From the NCBI RefSeq assembly GCF_025947225.1, contig NZ_CP110005.1, positions 2,418,001 to 2,482,000 on the forward strand: 64,000 nucleotides of DNA, read 5' to 3'. A program made the translations under genes and the position numbers. The notes under the pieces are model-generated. The model worked only from the letters and a program-made list of their open reading frames with translations, had not been told where the DNA came from and ran no database searches. Below, one piece after another: positions 44,086 through 53,131 of the stretch. Source of the DNA: Flavobacterium sp. N2270. Lineage in GTDB: Bacteria; Bacteroidota; Bacteroidia; Flavobacteriales; Flavobacteriaceae. The number at the start of each line of letters is the position of its first letter. Position 1 is the first letter of the stretch.

Positions 44086-44638
44086 CTAAATTTTGATTTG
44101 TTTCCTCTTCTGATTCTTCGATTAAAGCATCAATTTTTTGAATGATCCAAATTTTATAACGTTGTGCTTCTTCAAAAGTCAATCCGTTAATTTCTAAATC
44201 GGTTGAACTTCCTCCAGCTGTAAACAATTCTAAAGAAGCCAAACCAAAATAACGAGAAAACAAACCTTGATGCAAAGCAACATGTTGAATTCTTTTATAA
44301 GGAACTATCGTTGTGGTTTGAGAAATAACTCCCGATTTATAAATAGCATCGTGTTCGCGAAAGGCAAAACCTCTATATTTAAAACTCAAATTAGAAAACA
44401 TGATACTAATTCCTAATGCTATTACATAACCAGTACCAATTAATAACCAAACTCTATTTGGAAAAAAATCACTTTGTAAAAAAGACAACACACCTAACCC
44501 AATACCTAATAAAGTAAAAACAATTCCAATATTAATTAAAATTACTTTGTAAAAAGCTGATTGAATCGGCTTTAATTGAACCGATTCAAATTGTGGTAAA
44601 TCTGAAATTGATATTTCTTTATTTGTGAATTCTTCCAT
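44066..44638 (-). CDS. PH-domain membrane protein (YdbS-like)
   Basis: 190 residues. Two transmembrane helices (about 30-75) and one bPH2 domain with V-P-Y-K-R-I-Q-H-V-A-L-H-Q-G-L-F-S-R-Y-F-G-L and L-F-T-A-G-G-S, followed by an acidic tail. Paired with the larger PH protein downstream and starting 3 bp after menB. Confidence 0.85.
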   Translation of the reverse strand: MEEFTNKEISISDLPQFESVQLKPIQSAFYKVILINIGIVFTLLGIGLGVLSFLQSDFFPNRVWLLIGTGYVIALGISIMFSNLSFKYRGFAFREHDAIYKSGVISQTTTIVPYKRIQHVALHQGLFSRYFGLASLELFTAGGSSTDLEINGLTFEEAQRYKIWIIQKIDALIEESEEETNQNLDDQDEI

Positions 44639-44641
44639 AAA

Positions 44642-45481
44642 TTATGGTAAATATTTCTTTTCGAAATTTGGTTTACGTTTTTCTAAGAAAGCATCTCTAC
44701 CTTCTTTTGCCTCATCAGTCATATAAGCCAAACGAGTTGCTTCACCAGCAAAAACTTGTTGACCAACCATTCCATCATCGGTTAAATTCATTGCGAATTT
44801 TAGCATTTTTATAGAAGTTGGAGATTTAGCTAATATTTCTTGCGCCCATTCATAAGCTGTATCTTCTAATTCAGCATGTGGAATAACTGCATTTACCATT
44901 CCCATTTCGAAAGCTTCTTGTGCCGAATAATTTCTTCCTAAAAAGAAAATTTCACGCGCTTTCTTTTGTCCCACCATTTTAGCCAAATAAGCCGAACCAT
45001 AACCACCATCAAAACTCGTTACATCAGCATCGGTTTGTTTAAAAATAGCGTGTTCTTTACTCGCTAAAGTTAAATCGCACACTACATGAAGTGAATGTCC
45101 GCCACCAACAGCCCAACCTGGAACAACACAAATAACTGCTTTTGGCATAAAGCGAATCATACGTTGTACTTCTAATATATTTAATCTATGGTAACCGTCT
45201 TGACCTACATAACCTTGATGTCCACGTGCTCTTTGATCTCCACCACTGCAAAAAGAGTAAATTCCATCTTTAGAACTTGGTCCTTCTGCAGAAAGTAAAA
45301 CTACTCCTATCGAAGTGTCTTCTTGTGCGTCATAAAATGCTTCAATTAATTCTTTAGTTGTATGCGGGCGAAATGCGTTACGCACATCAGGACGATTGAA
45401 AGCAATACGCGCTACACCATCACACTTTTTATACGTTATATCTTCAAATTCTTTTACGGTTTTCCAATTGATTTTGCTCAT
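44642..45481 (-). CDS. menB: 1,4-Dihydroxy-2-naphthoyl-CoA synthase
   Basis: 279 residues from ATG 45481 (a TTG 12 bp upstream is rejected). Crotonase-fold enzyme: the start I-T-Y-K-K-C-D-G-V-A-R-I-A-F-N-R-P-D-V-R-N-A-F-R-P, S-G-G-D-Q-R-A-R-G, G-W-A-V-G-G-G-H-S-L-H-V-V-C-D and F-D-G-G-Y-G-S are MenB-specific. It closes the naphthoate ring. It heads the men unit running to about 39689. Confidence 0.95.
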   Translation of the reverse strand: MSKINWKTVKEFEDITYKKCDGVARIAFNRPDVRNAFRPHTTKELIEAFYDAQEDTSIGVVLLSAEGPSSKDGIYSFCSGGDQRARGHQGYVGQDGYHRLNILEVQRMIRFMPKAVICVVPGWAVGGGHSLHVVCDLTLASKEHAIFKQTDADVTSFDGGYGSAYLAKMVGQKKAREIFFLGRNYSAQEAFEMGMVNAVIPHAELEDTAYEWAQEILAKSPTSIKMLKFAMNLTDDGMVGQQVFAGEATRLAYMTDEAKEGRDAFLEKRKPNFEKKYLP

Positions 45482-45653
45482 TTTAAATTTCAATTACAAG
45501 TTCAAGTTCAATTTTAAAACTCAAACTTTAGTTATTATTTTTAATTATCTAAATTTCTTTAATCAGTGTTTCTAAAAAACAAGTTAAAATAAAATTTCTC
45601 GTAAAAATAAAGCATTTTTTACATTATATTGCATCTTCAAAACAAATAGACAC

Positions 45654-46772
45654 ATGAAAAAAATATATTTAGGATTACTTTTTGCTTCAGGATTACTTTC
45701 TATCAACGCACAAAATTATGAATTCCAATCAGTTATAGAGTTAGAATCAACTCCAGTTATTTCACAAGGTAAAACAGGTACTTGTTGGAGTTTTTCAACT
45801 TCTTCATTTTTAGAGTCTGAAATTACTCGATTAACAGGTAAAAAAGTAGATTTATCAGAAATGTACCAAGTTAGAAATACCTATCCTAAAAAAGCAGAAA
45901 ATTATGTTATGCGTCAAGGAAAAGCCCAATTTAGTGAAGGTGGTTTGTCTCATGATGTTTTAAACAGTGCTGCTGAATATGGCTTAGTTCCAGTTTCAGT
46001 TTACACAGGTTTATCGGAAGAAGAAAAAACACATAATCATGCAGAAATGGTTGCCGTTTTAGAAGCAATGGTAAAGACCTATGTTGAAAACCCAGGTAAA
46101 AAACTTTCTCCGAAATGGAAAATGGCAATTGAATCTATCTTAAATACTTATTTAGGTGAAAATCCAACAGAATTCACCTTTGAAGGTAAAAAGTATTCGC
46201 CAAAAAGTTTTATGGAAGCAATGAAGATTCAACCAGAAAACTATGTAACGATAACTTCATTTACGCATGAACCTAATTACAATTCTTTTGTTTTAAATAT
46301 TCCAGATAATTTTTCAAACGGTAGCATGTATAATCTTCCGTTAGATGAATTTATTGCCAATATTGATAACGCTTTAGCTAATGGCTATTCTTTAGCATTA
46401 GATTGTGATGTTTCTGAAGCTACTTTTTCTGCGAAATACGGAATAGCTTTTGTACCACAAACAGAAGAAGATGAGAAAACAGGATTAGCTGAAATTATTA
46501 CTGAAATGAATGTTACTCCAGCTTATCGTCAAGCGGAATTTGAAAATTTCACAACTACAGACGATCATTTAATGCACATTGTAGGAACGGTTAAAGACCA
46601 AAAAGGAAATGTATATTACAAAATTAAAAACTCTTGGGGAACCGATGAAAAACGTGTTGCCAATGGTGGTTATGTTTACATGAGTGTTCCTTATATGCGA
46701 TTGAAAGCGATTTCGGTTTTGGTACACAAAGATGCTTTAGCTAAGAAAACTAAGAAAGCTTTAAAGCTATAA
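45654..46772 (+). CDS. Exported C1-family cysteine peptidase (bleomycin hydrolase-like)
   Basis: 372 residues with a signal peptide (about 1-20, ending I-N-A-Q). The active site is Q-G-K-T-G-T-C-W-S-F-S (Gln38, Cys44), H-L-M-H-I-V-G (His308) and K-N-S-W-G (Asn326), in the C1B/aminopeptidase C order. It would act in the periplasm or outside. It is followed after 1 bp by a PH-domain gene. Confidence 0.9.
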   Translation: MKKIYLGLLFASGLLSINAQNYEFQSVIELESTPVISQGKTGTCWSFSTSSFLESEITRLTGKKVDLSEMYQVRNTYPKKAENYVMRQGKAQFSEGGLSHDVLNSAAEYGLVPVSVYTGLSEEEKTHNHAEMVAVLEAMVKTYVENPGKKLSPKWKMAIESILNTYLGENPTEFTFEGKKYSPKSFMEAMKIQPENYVTITSFTHEPNYNSFVLNIPDNFSNGSMYNLPLDEFIANIDNALANGYSLALDCDVSEATFSAKYGIAFVPQTEEDEKTGLAEIITEMNVTPAYRQAEFENFTTTDDHLMHIVGTVKDQKGNVYYKIKNSWGTDEKRVANGGYVYMSVPYMRLKAISVLVHKDALAKKTKKALKL

Positions 46773-46773
46773 A

Positions 46774-47217
46774 ATGACGCAGTACAAATCAGCTTTTAGT
46801 ACATTTAATAAATGGACAATGGCAATTGTTTATTTTGTTATGATTGGCGGAACTATTCCTGTAATTTGGGAAGATGATATAACTGCTTTCTATGTTGTTA
46901 TTACAATAAACTCTATTATCCTAGGTTTGCTAACATGGCTTATTTTACAGACCAATTATAATCTAGATGCTAAAAATCTATATTACAAATCAGGACCGTT
47001 TAAAGGAACAATTGCAGTGAATTCAATAAAGAAAATTGAATTTCATAATGGCATTTTTGTTCCCACAATATGGAAACCCGCATTGAGTCACATTGGTTTA
47101 ATTATAACCTATAATCAATATGATGATATTTATATTTCACCCGAAAACAGAGAAGAATTTGTACAAAGACTAACTCAAATTAACCCAAACATCAACCTTA
47201 TTAACCAACCCGTTTAA
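46774..47217 (+). CDS. PH-domain (bPH_6-like) membrane protein
   Basis: 147 residues: two transmembrane helices (about 14-30 and 38-58), then a short beta-rich domain with Y-Y-K-S-G-P-F-K-G-T-I-A-V and the typical end Y-I-S-P-E-N-R-E-E-F-V. Unknown function. Its stop overlaps the next start (TAATG). Confidence 0.75.
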   Translation: MTQYKSAFSTFNKWTMAIVYFVMIGGTIPVIWEDDITAFYVVITINSIILGLLTWLILQTNYNLDAKNLYYKSGPFKGTIAVNSIKKIEFHNGIFVPTIWKPALSHIGLIITYNQYDDIYISPENREEFVQRLTQINPNINLINQPV

Positions 47218-48377
47218 TGTTTATTAGATTAATTACCTGCCTAACCCTACTTTTTTTTATTTCATGTAATGAGAAAACAACAAAGAAAGATATAGCCAAA
47301 AAAGACATTTTAAAAAAAGAATTGTATGATGTAAAATTCAATGCAATTGACGATTCTTATATTAAGGATAAAAAGAATTTTCTGGAACATTTTTTTAATA
47401 CCAAAATAAACGATAAAGAATTTAGTGGAGGTTTTTTAGTGGCTAAAAACGGACAAATCATTTACGAAAACTACTCAGGTTGTTCTAATTATAAAACGAA
47501 AGAACCAATTAACGAGAATACACCTTTGCATTTGGCATCGGTTAGTAAAGTATTAACTGCACAAGCAGTATTAATGTTGGTTAAAGACGGAAAATTAGCA
47601 CTAGACCAAACCTTAAAAAGCTTATTTCCAGAGTTTCCACATGAAAAAACAACGATTAGAATGCTATTAAACCACAGAAGCGGTTTGGCTCATTATGGTT
47701 ATTTCGCAGATCATAAAGAAAATTGGGACAGAAGCAAAACACTTACCAACAAAGACATTTTAACCATTTTAGCTACAAAAGATATTCCACTAGAGTACCA
47801 AATTGATAGAAAATTTAGTTATTGTAATACCAATTATGCTTTATTGGCTTTGGCTATTGAAAAAGTAACGAATAAATCGTTTCCTGAAGCAATGAAAAAA
47901 TTGGTTTTTGAACCTTTAAAAATGGAGCATACTTTTGTTTTAAACATTGAAGACAAAGACAAAGTAAGTCAATCGTATAAAGGGAATAAAGTGCCTATTG
48001 CGTGGGATTTTTTAGATGGAATTTATGGCGATAAAAACATTTACTCTACTCCACACGATTTATTAAAATTTGATTTGGCAACCTATTCACCAAATTACCT
48101 AACACCTGAATTAAAAGCAGAAATGCTAAAAGGCTACAGTTACGAACACAGAGGCATACGTAATTACGGATTGGGTATTCGCATGAATGAGTTTGATAAT
48201 GGAAGTACAATTCATTACCATAACGGTTGGTGGCACGGAAGCACAACATCGTTTACCACTTTAAAAAAAGATACAGTAACCATTATTGCGCTTTCAAATA
48301 AATACACCCGTAAGGTTTATAAATCGGTAACACTTTCAAGTATTTTTGGTGATTACCCGTATGATTTGGAGGAATAA
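47217..48377 (+). CDS. Lipoprotein serine hydrolase (class C beta-lactamase fold)
   Basis: 386 residues. Lipobox F-I-S-C (Cys17), low-complexity lysine-rich linker, then a penicillin-binding/esterase fold: S-V-S-K (Ser108-Lys111), Y-C-N (Tyr202-Asn204) and H-N-G-W (third motif). It may act as a peptidase, esterase or amidase rather than a true beta-lactamase. Coupled to the PH gene. Confidence 0.88.
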   Translation: MFIRLITCLTLLFFISCNEKTTKKDIAKKDILKKELYDVKFNAIDDSYIKDKKNFLEHFFNTKINDKEFSGGFLVAKNGQIIYENYSGCSNYKTKEPINENTPLHLASVSKVLTAQAVLMLVKDGKLALDQTLKSLFPEFPHEKTTIRMLLNHRSGLAHYGYFADHKENWDRSKTLTNKDILTILATKDIPLEYQIDRKFSYCNTNYALLALAIEKVTNKSFPEAMKKLVFEPLKMEHTFVLNIEDKDKVSQSYKGNKVPIAWDFLDGIYGDKNIYSTPHDLLKFDLATYSPNYLTPELKAEMLKGYSYEHRGIRNYGLGIRMNEFDNGSTIHYHNGWWHGSTTSFTTLKKDTVTIIALSNKYTRKVYKSVTLSSIFGDYPYDLEE

Positions 48378-48415
48378 ATTAAATGTAATTATCTAAAGAA
48401 TGGCTTTAAAATAAT

Positions 48416-48423
48416 TATATTTG
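48416..48423 (+). promoter_or_regulatory. -7 box (TATATTTG) of the FRG gene
   Basis: Exact TAnnTTTG, 20 bp before ATG 48444. Confidence 0.55.
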
Positions 48424-48443
48424 ATTTTGAAATAATAATTTAT

Positions 48444-49523
48444 ATGGAAATAAAATCACTTTCAGATTATTTAAATAATATTAAAGAAGTTACGAAGGAA
48501 TGGAATTATAATCATGGTGATGCAAATCTTAATTATTGGTTTAGAGGCGAATCGAATTCAGATTACTTAACAATTCCAGGTAGATATAGAATTAATGAAA
48601 ATTCACTAAATAAAGAAGAATTAAAAAACAAAGTAATTGAAAAATTTGAAGTATCATATCGTGAAGATTCTATTAGTATAAACGAGTTTACTACAAAATC
48701 TAAATCATTTCTAAAAAACAAAAAACCTAAAACAAAACTAGATTATTATATTTTAGGTCAACATTATGGTTTAAAAACTAGGTTAATAGACTGGACCGAG
48801 AGCCCTCTTCTTGCTCTATTTTTCGCTTTATCAAAATATGATTCAAAAGAAGTTACTTCTGATGCAGCAATATATATATTAGACCCTTATTGGTTAAATG
48901 CTGCATATCATTTTACATCAATTAGTTATAGCCCATATAAAAATAAAAGAAAAGAAATTAGTTCCTATTCACCTGAATTAAAATATTTTTTAAATAAATA
49001 TGAAAATATAGGTTTAGATATTAATCATTTAGATATAAATGACAAATACCTTTCAGGTAAATATCATCCAACAATACCAATTGCAATAAACCCAACACAT
49101 TTTGATCATAGATTAGTAAACCAACAAAGTAAATTTACCCTACACGGTTCAGAAGTATTCTTTTTTGAAGATTTAATTGAAAATAAAGAAACAAATAAAC
49201 AAAATTTAGAATACTCAATTGGTGAAATTCTAAACCCGATAGATGAATATTTAACACAAAAATCACATAATGAAGAGGTATACACTCCCAATTTTTTCGT
49301 TGAATTTAACAAAAACAAATGTGAATATATAAGAAGTGTCCTTAATGACCCTTGGTGTAATTATTTAAAAGAAAAAAAACATTTTAAAAAAATAGCAATT
49401 AAGAAAGAATTTATATTAAATATTCTTGAAGAATTAAAAATATCTGGAATTAATTATTCAACTGTATACCCTAATTTAGAGGGTTTAGTAAAAGAATTAA
49501 ATCTTAAAAAAATGTTTCTATAA
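48444..49523 (+). CDS. FRG-domain protein
   Basis: 359 residues. The FRG domain (named for its Phe-Arg-Gly start) lies at about 28-135: Y-W-F-R-G-E (Phe33-Glu36) and L-G-Q-H-Y-G-L-K-T-R-L-I-D-W-T-E-S-P-L-L-A-L-F-F-A (105-127). No signal peptide or membrane segment. FRG proteins are of unknown activity and common in mobile or defence-type contexts. The gene is AT-richer than its neighbours by eye and its stop overlaps the start of the next gene. Confidence 0.88.
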   Translation: MEIKSLSDYLNNIKEVTKEWNYNHGDANLNYWFRGESNSDYLTIPGRYRINENSLNKEELKNKVIEKFEVSYREDSISINEFTTKSKSFLKNKKPKTKLDYYILGQHYGLKTRLIDWTESPLLALFFALSKYDSKEVTSDAAIYILDPYWLNAAYHFTSISYSPYKNKRKEISSYSPELKYFLNKYENIGLDINHLDINDKYLSGKYHPTIPIAINPTHFDHRLVNQQSKFTLHGSEVFFFEDLIENKETNKQNLEYSIGEILNPIDEYLTQKSHNEEVYTPNFFVEFNKNKCEYIRSVLNDPWCNYLKEKKHFKKIAIKKEFILNILEELKISGINYSTVYPNLEGLVKELNLKKMFL

Positions 49524-50644
49524 TGAAAAAAATCACTTTTATTTTTCTTCTCTTAAGTACTTTTTGTTTTGGTCAAGAAACCACGACTAATATTGGTTTA
49601 GATACTTTAAGTACAGAAAGAAATGAAATAATTCATCTTTGGAAAAATTATTTAAATTCGAAACCGTATCAATTAAACAATAATCCCAATTGGTTAGAAG
49701 CTGATAAAAAAGTCTACAAAAGCTACGATTTATTGAGAAGTGAAGGTTTTATTCAGCCTTCTATTTATCATTTTCAATTGGATAATAAAATACTTTCTAT
49801 TACTAAAAACAACGATGATTATATTATTAAATCGGCTTTCATCAATAAAGAAAACTTAGACATTTTTGCTGTCGTAAATGTAGTTGCTACCAAGCAAAAC
49901 GGAAAGTTTGTTTTGACCAATTATCAGAAAACACTAACTCAAAATTGGAATACTAAAACAGTTGGTTTTATCACTTATCATTTTTTTCCAGAATATCAGT
50001 TTAACGAAGAAAATGCGTTGAAAGCAAATGAGTTTCTTAATACAATCAGTTCAACATTCCATTTAAAAAACGAAAAAATCAATTACTTTATTTGTAAAGA
50101 TTGTGACGATGTTTTTAGAACAAAAGGTTTCGATTATGTTTTTACAATGGGAAACAGTACTGAATGTGGATTTTTCGATTCGTACAATAACATTATTTAT
50201 GCTACTCAACTAGCAGGAGAAAACCATCAACACGAATTAACTCATGTTATTAATAAATACTTTCCAAAGTCAAATGACTTACTTTTAATTGGTTTATCAG
50301 CTTATTTTGGAGAAGAAAACTCACATAACGGAAAACCAATTCTTTATCATATTAAAAGAGTCAATGATTATTTAAAAGCACATCCAGAAGTGGATTTAAA
50401 CAAACCTAATGACTTTTGGAAATTAGATAACGAAACCAATCCACAATATGTAATTGGATCAGTTCTTTGCGATTTAATTATTAAAAAAGGTGGAATTCCA
50501 CTATTAAAAGAGTTTTTAAATTCCGGAAAAAGTAATGAAGATTTTCTACGTTTTATTGAACTGAAATTAAAACTTAAGAAGACAAACTTAAACGATTATT
50601 TGAGAAAAAATATTGAAGAAATTTCAAAAAAAATTGCGTTTTAA
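49523..50644 (+). CDS. Exported protein with zincin-like HELTH motif
   Basis: 373 residues with signal peptide (1-17, ending F-C-F-G-Q). A gluzincin-like H-E-L-T-H (237-241) follows a C-K-D-C-D-D pair (191-196), and the downstream I-G-L-S-A-Y-F-G-E (256-264) aligns with the E-G-x-A-x-Y line where the third zinc ligand usually sits; here the expected glutamate is isoleucine 256. It may be an inactive relative or use Glu263/264. ATG overlaps the FRG stop (TAATG). Confidence 0.7.
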   Translation: MKKITFIFLLLSTFCFGQETTTNIGLDTLSTERNEIIHLWKNYLNSKPYQLNNNPNWLEADKKVYKSYDLLRSEGFIQPSIYHFQLDNKILSITKNNDDYIIKSAFINKENLDIFAVVNVVATKQNGKFVLTNYQKTLTQNWNTKTVGFITYHFFPEYQFNEENALKANEFLNTISSTFHLKNEKINYFICKDCDDVFRTKGFDYVFTMGNSTECGFFDSYNNIIYATQLAGENHQHELTHVINKYFPKSNDLLLIGLSAYFGEENSHNGKPILYHIKRVNDYLKAHPEVDLNKPNDFWKLDNETNPQYVIGSVLCDLIIKKGGIPLLKEFLNSGKSNEDFLRFIELKLKLKKTNLNDYLRKNIEEISKKIAF

Positions 50645-50655
50645 ATTTAAATAGT

Positions 50656-50943
50656 TTACTCTGGAAAATAAACAAATCCGAAATGTCGGCTAATAAAAAA
50701 CATGTTAATGATATTGAAAATCAACGCCACAACAATACGTTTACTAATGTAATCTCTTTCTAAGATTATTTCTGCAAAGTTAAAAATGGGTAATAAAATA
50801 GTAAGTGTCCAAACCGGAATCCAAATAATTGAAAACTGCATTCCAAAAGCTTCTATTTCATCAAAAGAAACAAAAATAGCCGTTAGCAACAATACAAATG
50901 AAATGATGCTAAGGGCTAAAAGAATGTTTTTCTTGTCAGTCAT
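50656..50943 (-). CDS. Small three-helix membrane protein
   Basis: 95 residues with hydrophobic segments near 7-28, 36-55 and 69-85 and a short aromatic C terminus (F-V-Y-F-P-E). No family recognised. It follows the CvfB-like gene directly on the same strand. Confidence 0.65.
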   Translation of the reverse strand: MTDKKNILLALSIISFVLLLTAIFVSFDEIEAFGMQFSIIWIPVWTLTILLPIFNFAEIILERDYISKRIVVALIFNIINMFFISRHFGFVYFPE

Positions 50944-51780
50944 TTATAGTAAATAAATTCCGTCGTCTTTAATATCTATTAATTGTTGTCTGTATAAACT
51001 ACCAACTGCTTTCTTAAAAACTTTTTTACTCATTTTAAGTACCGTTTTTATGTCTTCTGGATGGCTTTTATCATTTAATCCAAGGAAACCTCTATTGGCT
51101 TTCAATTCGTCTAATAATTGTTGTGCAGAAGGTTCAATAGCATCAAAACCTAATTTACGTAGCGAAACATCTACTTTCCCATCAGGACGAATTTGTTTGA
51201 TATAACCGTTCATTCGCATTCCAGGTTTTATATCTTCGTAGACTTCGTTTTTATAAGCTAAACCTTTGTGTCTTTCGTTAATAATCACATTTATACCAGC
51301 TTCGGTAATATGTGAAACAATTAAACCGACTTCTTCACCTTCTTCAAAAGTCAAATCATCGTTACTCAAAAACTGTTGCGTTTTACTAGAAGCTACCATT
51401 CTATTGGTTTTTTCATCCATAAAACAATAAATCAAATAACGTTTTCCTATTTCCATAGGACGTGCTTGTTCTTTAAAAGGAACAAATAAATCTTTTTCTA
51501 ATCCCCAATCTAAAAAAGCACCAAACTCATTTTTGTAATTTACTTTTAAATGAGAAAACTCATTCAGCTTTACATATGGTTTTAGTGTAGTTGCAACAGG
51601 TCTTTCTTCATGATCAAGATATACGAAAACCGTTATGTCATCATTAATATGAAATTCTTTTGGCACATATTTATTAGGAAGTAAAACATCGTGTTCTTCG
51701 TTAACTCCATCGCCTAAAAAAAGTCCAACTTGTGTATCTCTAAGAATTCTAAGGGTATTGTATTGACCTATTTGTAACAT
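50944..51780 (-). CDS. CvfB-like S1 RNA-binding protein
   Basis: 278 residues. Three S1-type OB folds (about 1-65, 70-135, 145-215; G-A-F-L-D-W-G-L-E-K-D-L-F-V-P and G-Y-I-K-Q-I-R-P-D-G-K-V-D-V-S-L) and a C-terminal winged helix (about 220-278). This is the CvfB/YitL architecture, an RNA-binding factor affecting virulence gene expression in staphylococci. Cytoplasmic. Confidence 0.85.
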   Translation of the reverse strand: MLQIGQYNTLRILRDTQVGLFLGDGVNEEHDVLLPNKYVPKEFHINDDITVFVYLDHEERPVATTLKPYVKLNEFSHLKVNYKNEFGAFLDWGLEKDLFVPFKEQARPMEIGKRYLIYCFMDEKTNRMVASSKTQQFLSNDDLTFEEGEEVGLIVSHITEAGINVIINERHKGLAYKNEVYEDIKPGMRMNGYIKQIRPDGKVDVSLRKLGFDAIEPSAQQLLDELKANRGFLGLNDKSHPEDIKTVLKMSKKVFKKAVGSLYRQQLIDIKDDGIYLL

Positions 51781-51825
51781 AATTGCTATTAATTGACTGC
51801 AAAGGTAATCAAATGAATATAAAAA

Positions 51826-53043
51826 TTATATTCCTATTTCAACTTGTACTCTAAAATACCAGTTATTTAAAGTAGAACTGTTAAAATAATCTAATTCACT
51901 ATACGTAACTTCGCCTTGAAACTTAAGTGAATGCTCCCATAGATAATGAGTAAGTCCAAGACTGTATTGTTTTGTATTTGGTGTAAAATATTTAATTTCA
52001 TCCTTTACGTTTTGAGTAGAAAAACGTCCAATAACTTCGTAATTACTTGGAAAAACATAACTTAATTGATAATCCATTCCATGTCCTGCATACACATAAT
52101 TAAAATCGGTTATATCGTCTGGATTATAAGTAATTAAATCAGATGCATTTCTATTCATATAAGCAGTCATAAAACTCCATCCATTATATTTTAAAAGCGC
52201 ATCAAAAAACAGCGATCTAATGGTTGAAGAACTATAAAGTTCGTCACCTATTTGTCCTTGTGTTCTTACAGCATTATTATTCTGATGGTAAGCTCCTGAG
52301 AGTAAAAGTTTAGGTTTTTCTTCTCTTAAAATATCTCCTTCAAAATAATAACCATTTTTTTTAAATGAACCAAAAGGAAATAATTCAATTTTACCTGTTA
52401 ATGCAACAGCATCATCTGAAGTTTTCGTCCAATTTCTTCCTTCCCCAGTTGAAATTGCCGTTTTTATATTATAAGAAAACTTATTTAACTTTTCATTTAT
52501 ATAATAACCTTGAATACCAAAATCTCTATCAATATTAAATCTTGAGTTATTTATACTTCTATCAGTAAGTTGTAATGCTCCAGAAGAATTTACTCTTTGT
52601 CTATTTCCTGGCAACTTCGTTTGTCCAAAAATAATACTCCATTTTTCATTTGGTCTATATATTAAGGCGGCATCACGAATAATATTCAAATTATCTCCTT
52701 CTTCAATTACACCAACATCTCCAGGTGCAAAAGACAATTGAATTACATATAAATATTTTGGGTTTCCAACATAACCGTCAAACCGTAAACGTAACCTTCT
52801 TATTTGTGCTTCATATCGATTATCTTTGTCTTCTTCACTAAAATAAGTTACCCTATTTTGCATTCTAAAACGAATATTTAGCTGAAATAAACTATCTGGA
52901 GAAGTAATCCCTAAACCTTTTCCATAGCTGTAATAAGGTAACGCGGCTAATTTTAAATCGTTATTTTTAATTGTATCTTTTAACTCCTGAGAAAAGCAGG
53001 ATATAGATAAAACTAAGACAATTAGTGTAATAAAATACTTCAT
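51826..53043 (-). CDS. Outer-membrane porin (PorO/P phosphate-selective type)
   Basis: 405 residues: signal peptide (about 1-19), linker, then a beta-barrel rich in aromatic alternating strands (R-R-L-R-L-R-F-D-G-Y-V-G-N-P-K-Y-L-Y-V-I-Q-L-S-F). The strand-rich barrel and the I-F-G-Q-T-K-L-P-G-N-R-Q-R segment fit the PF07396 porin family. Ends with an aromatic-to-isoleucine strand V-Q-V-E-I-G-I. Its substrate (phosphate or pyrophosphate) is inferred from family only. Confidence 0.88.
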   Translation of the reverse strand: MKYFITLIVLVLSISCFSQELKDTIKNNDLKLAALPYYSYGKGLGITSPDSLFQLNIRFRMQNRVTYFSEEDKDNRYEAQIRRLRLRFDGYVGNPKYLYVIQLSFAPGDVGVIEEGDNLNIIRDAALIYRPNEKWSIIFGQTKLPGNRQRVNSSGALQLTDRSINNSRFNIDRDFGIQGYYINEKLNKFSYNIKTAISTGEGRNWTKTSDDAVALTGKIELFPFGSFKKNGYYFEGDILREEKPKLLLSGAYHQNNNAVRTQGQIGDELYSSSTIRSLFFDALLKYNGWSFMTAYMNRNASDLITYNPDDITDFNYVYAGHGMDYQLSYVFPSNYEVIGRFSTQNVKDEIKYFTPNTKQYSLGLTHYLWEHSLKFQGEVTYSELDYFNSSTLNNWYFRVQVEIGI

Positions 53044-53075
53044 AAGGTTGTGTGTTGTATAAGTTGTTTAGTTTG

Positions 53076-53083
53076 CAAAAATA
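53076..53083 (-). promoter_or_regulatory. Minus-strand -7 box (TATTTTTG) of the porin gene
   Basis: CAAAAATA on plus, 32 bp before the porin ATG at 53043. Confidence 0.55.
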
Positions 53084-53109
53084 AATTATTTAAAAGGATT
53101 TGCTTTATT

Positions 53110-53117
53110 TATCTTTG
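53110..53117 (+). promoter_or_regulatory. -7 box (TATCTTTG) of prmA
   Basis: Exact TAnnTTTG, 14 bp before ATG 53132. Confidence 0.6.
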
Positions 53118-53131
53118 CAAAAAAATAAAAC

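Noticed and set aside
47217..48377. Beta-lactamase resistance gene
   Set aside because: The S-x-x-K/Y-x-N/H-x-G set is shared by many esterases and peptidases of this fold; nothing points to beta-lactam hydrolysis.
48378..50644. A full named defence island around the FRG gene
   Set aside because: No nuclease, methylase, helicase or toxin-antitoxin genes are adjacent; only the coupled FRG/HELTH pair is supported.
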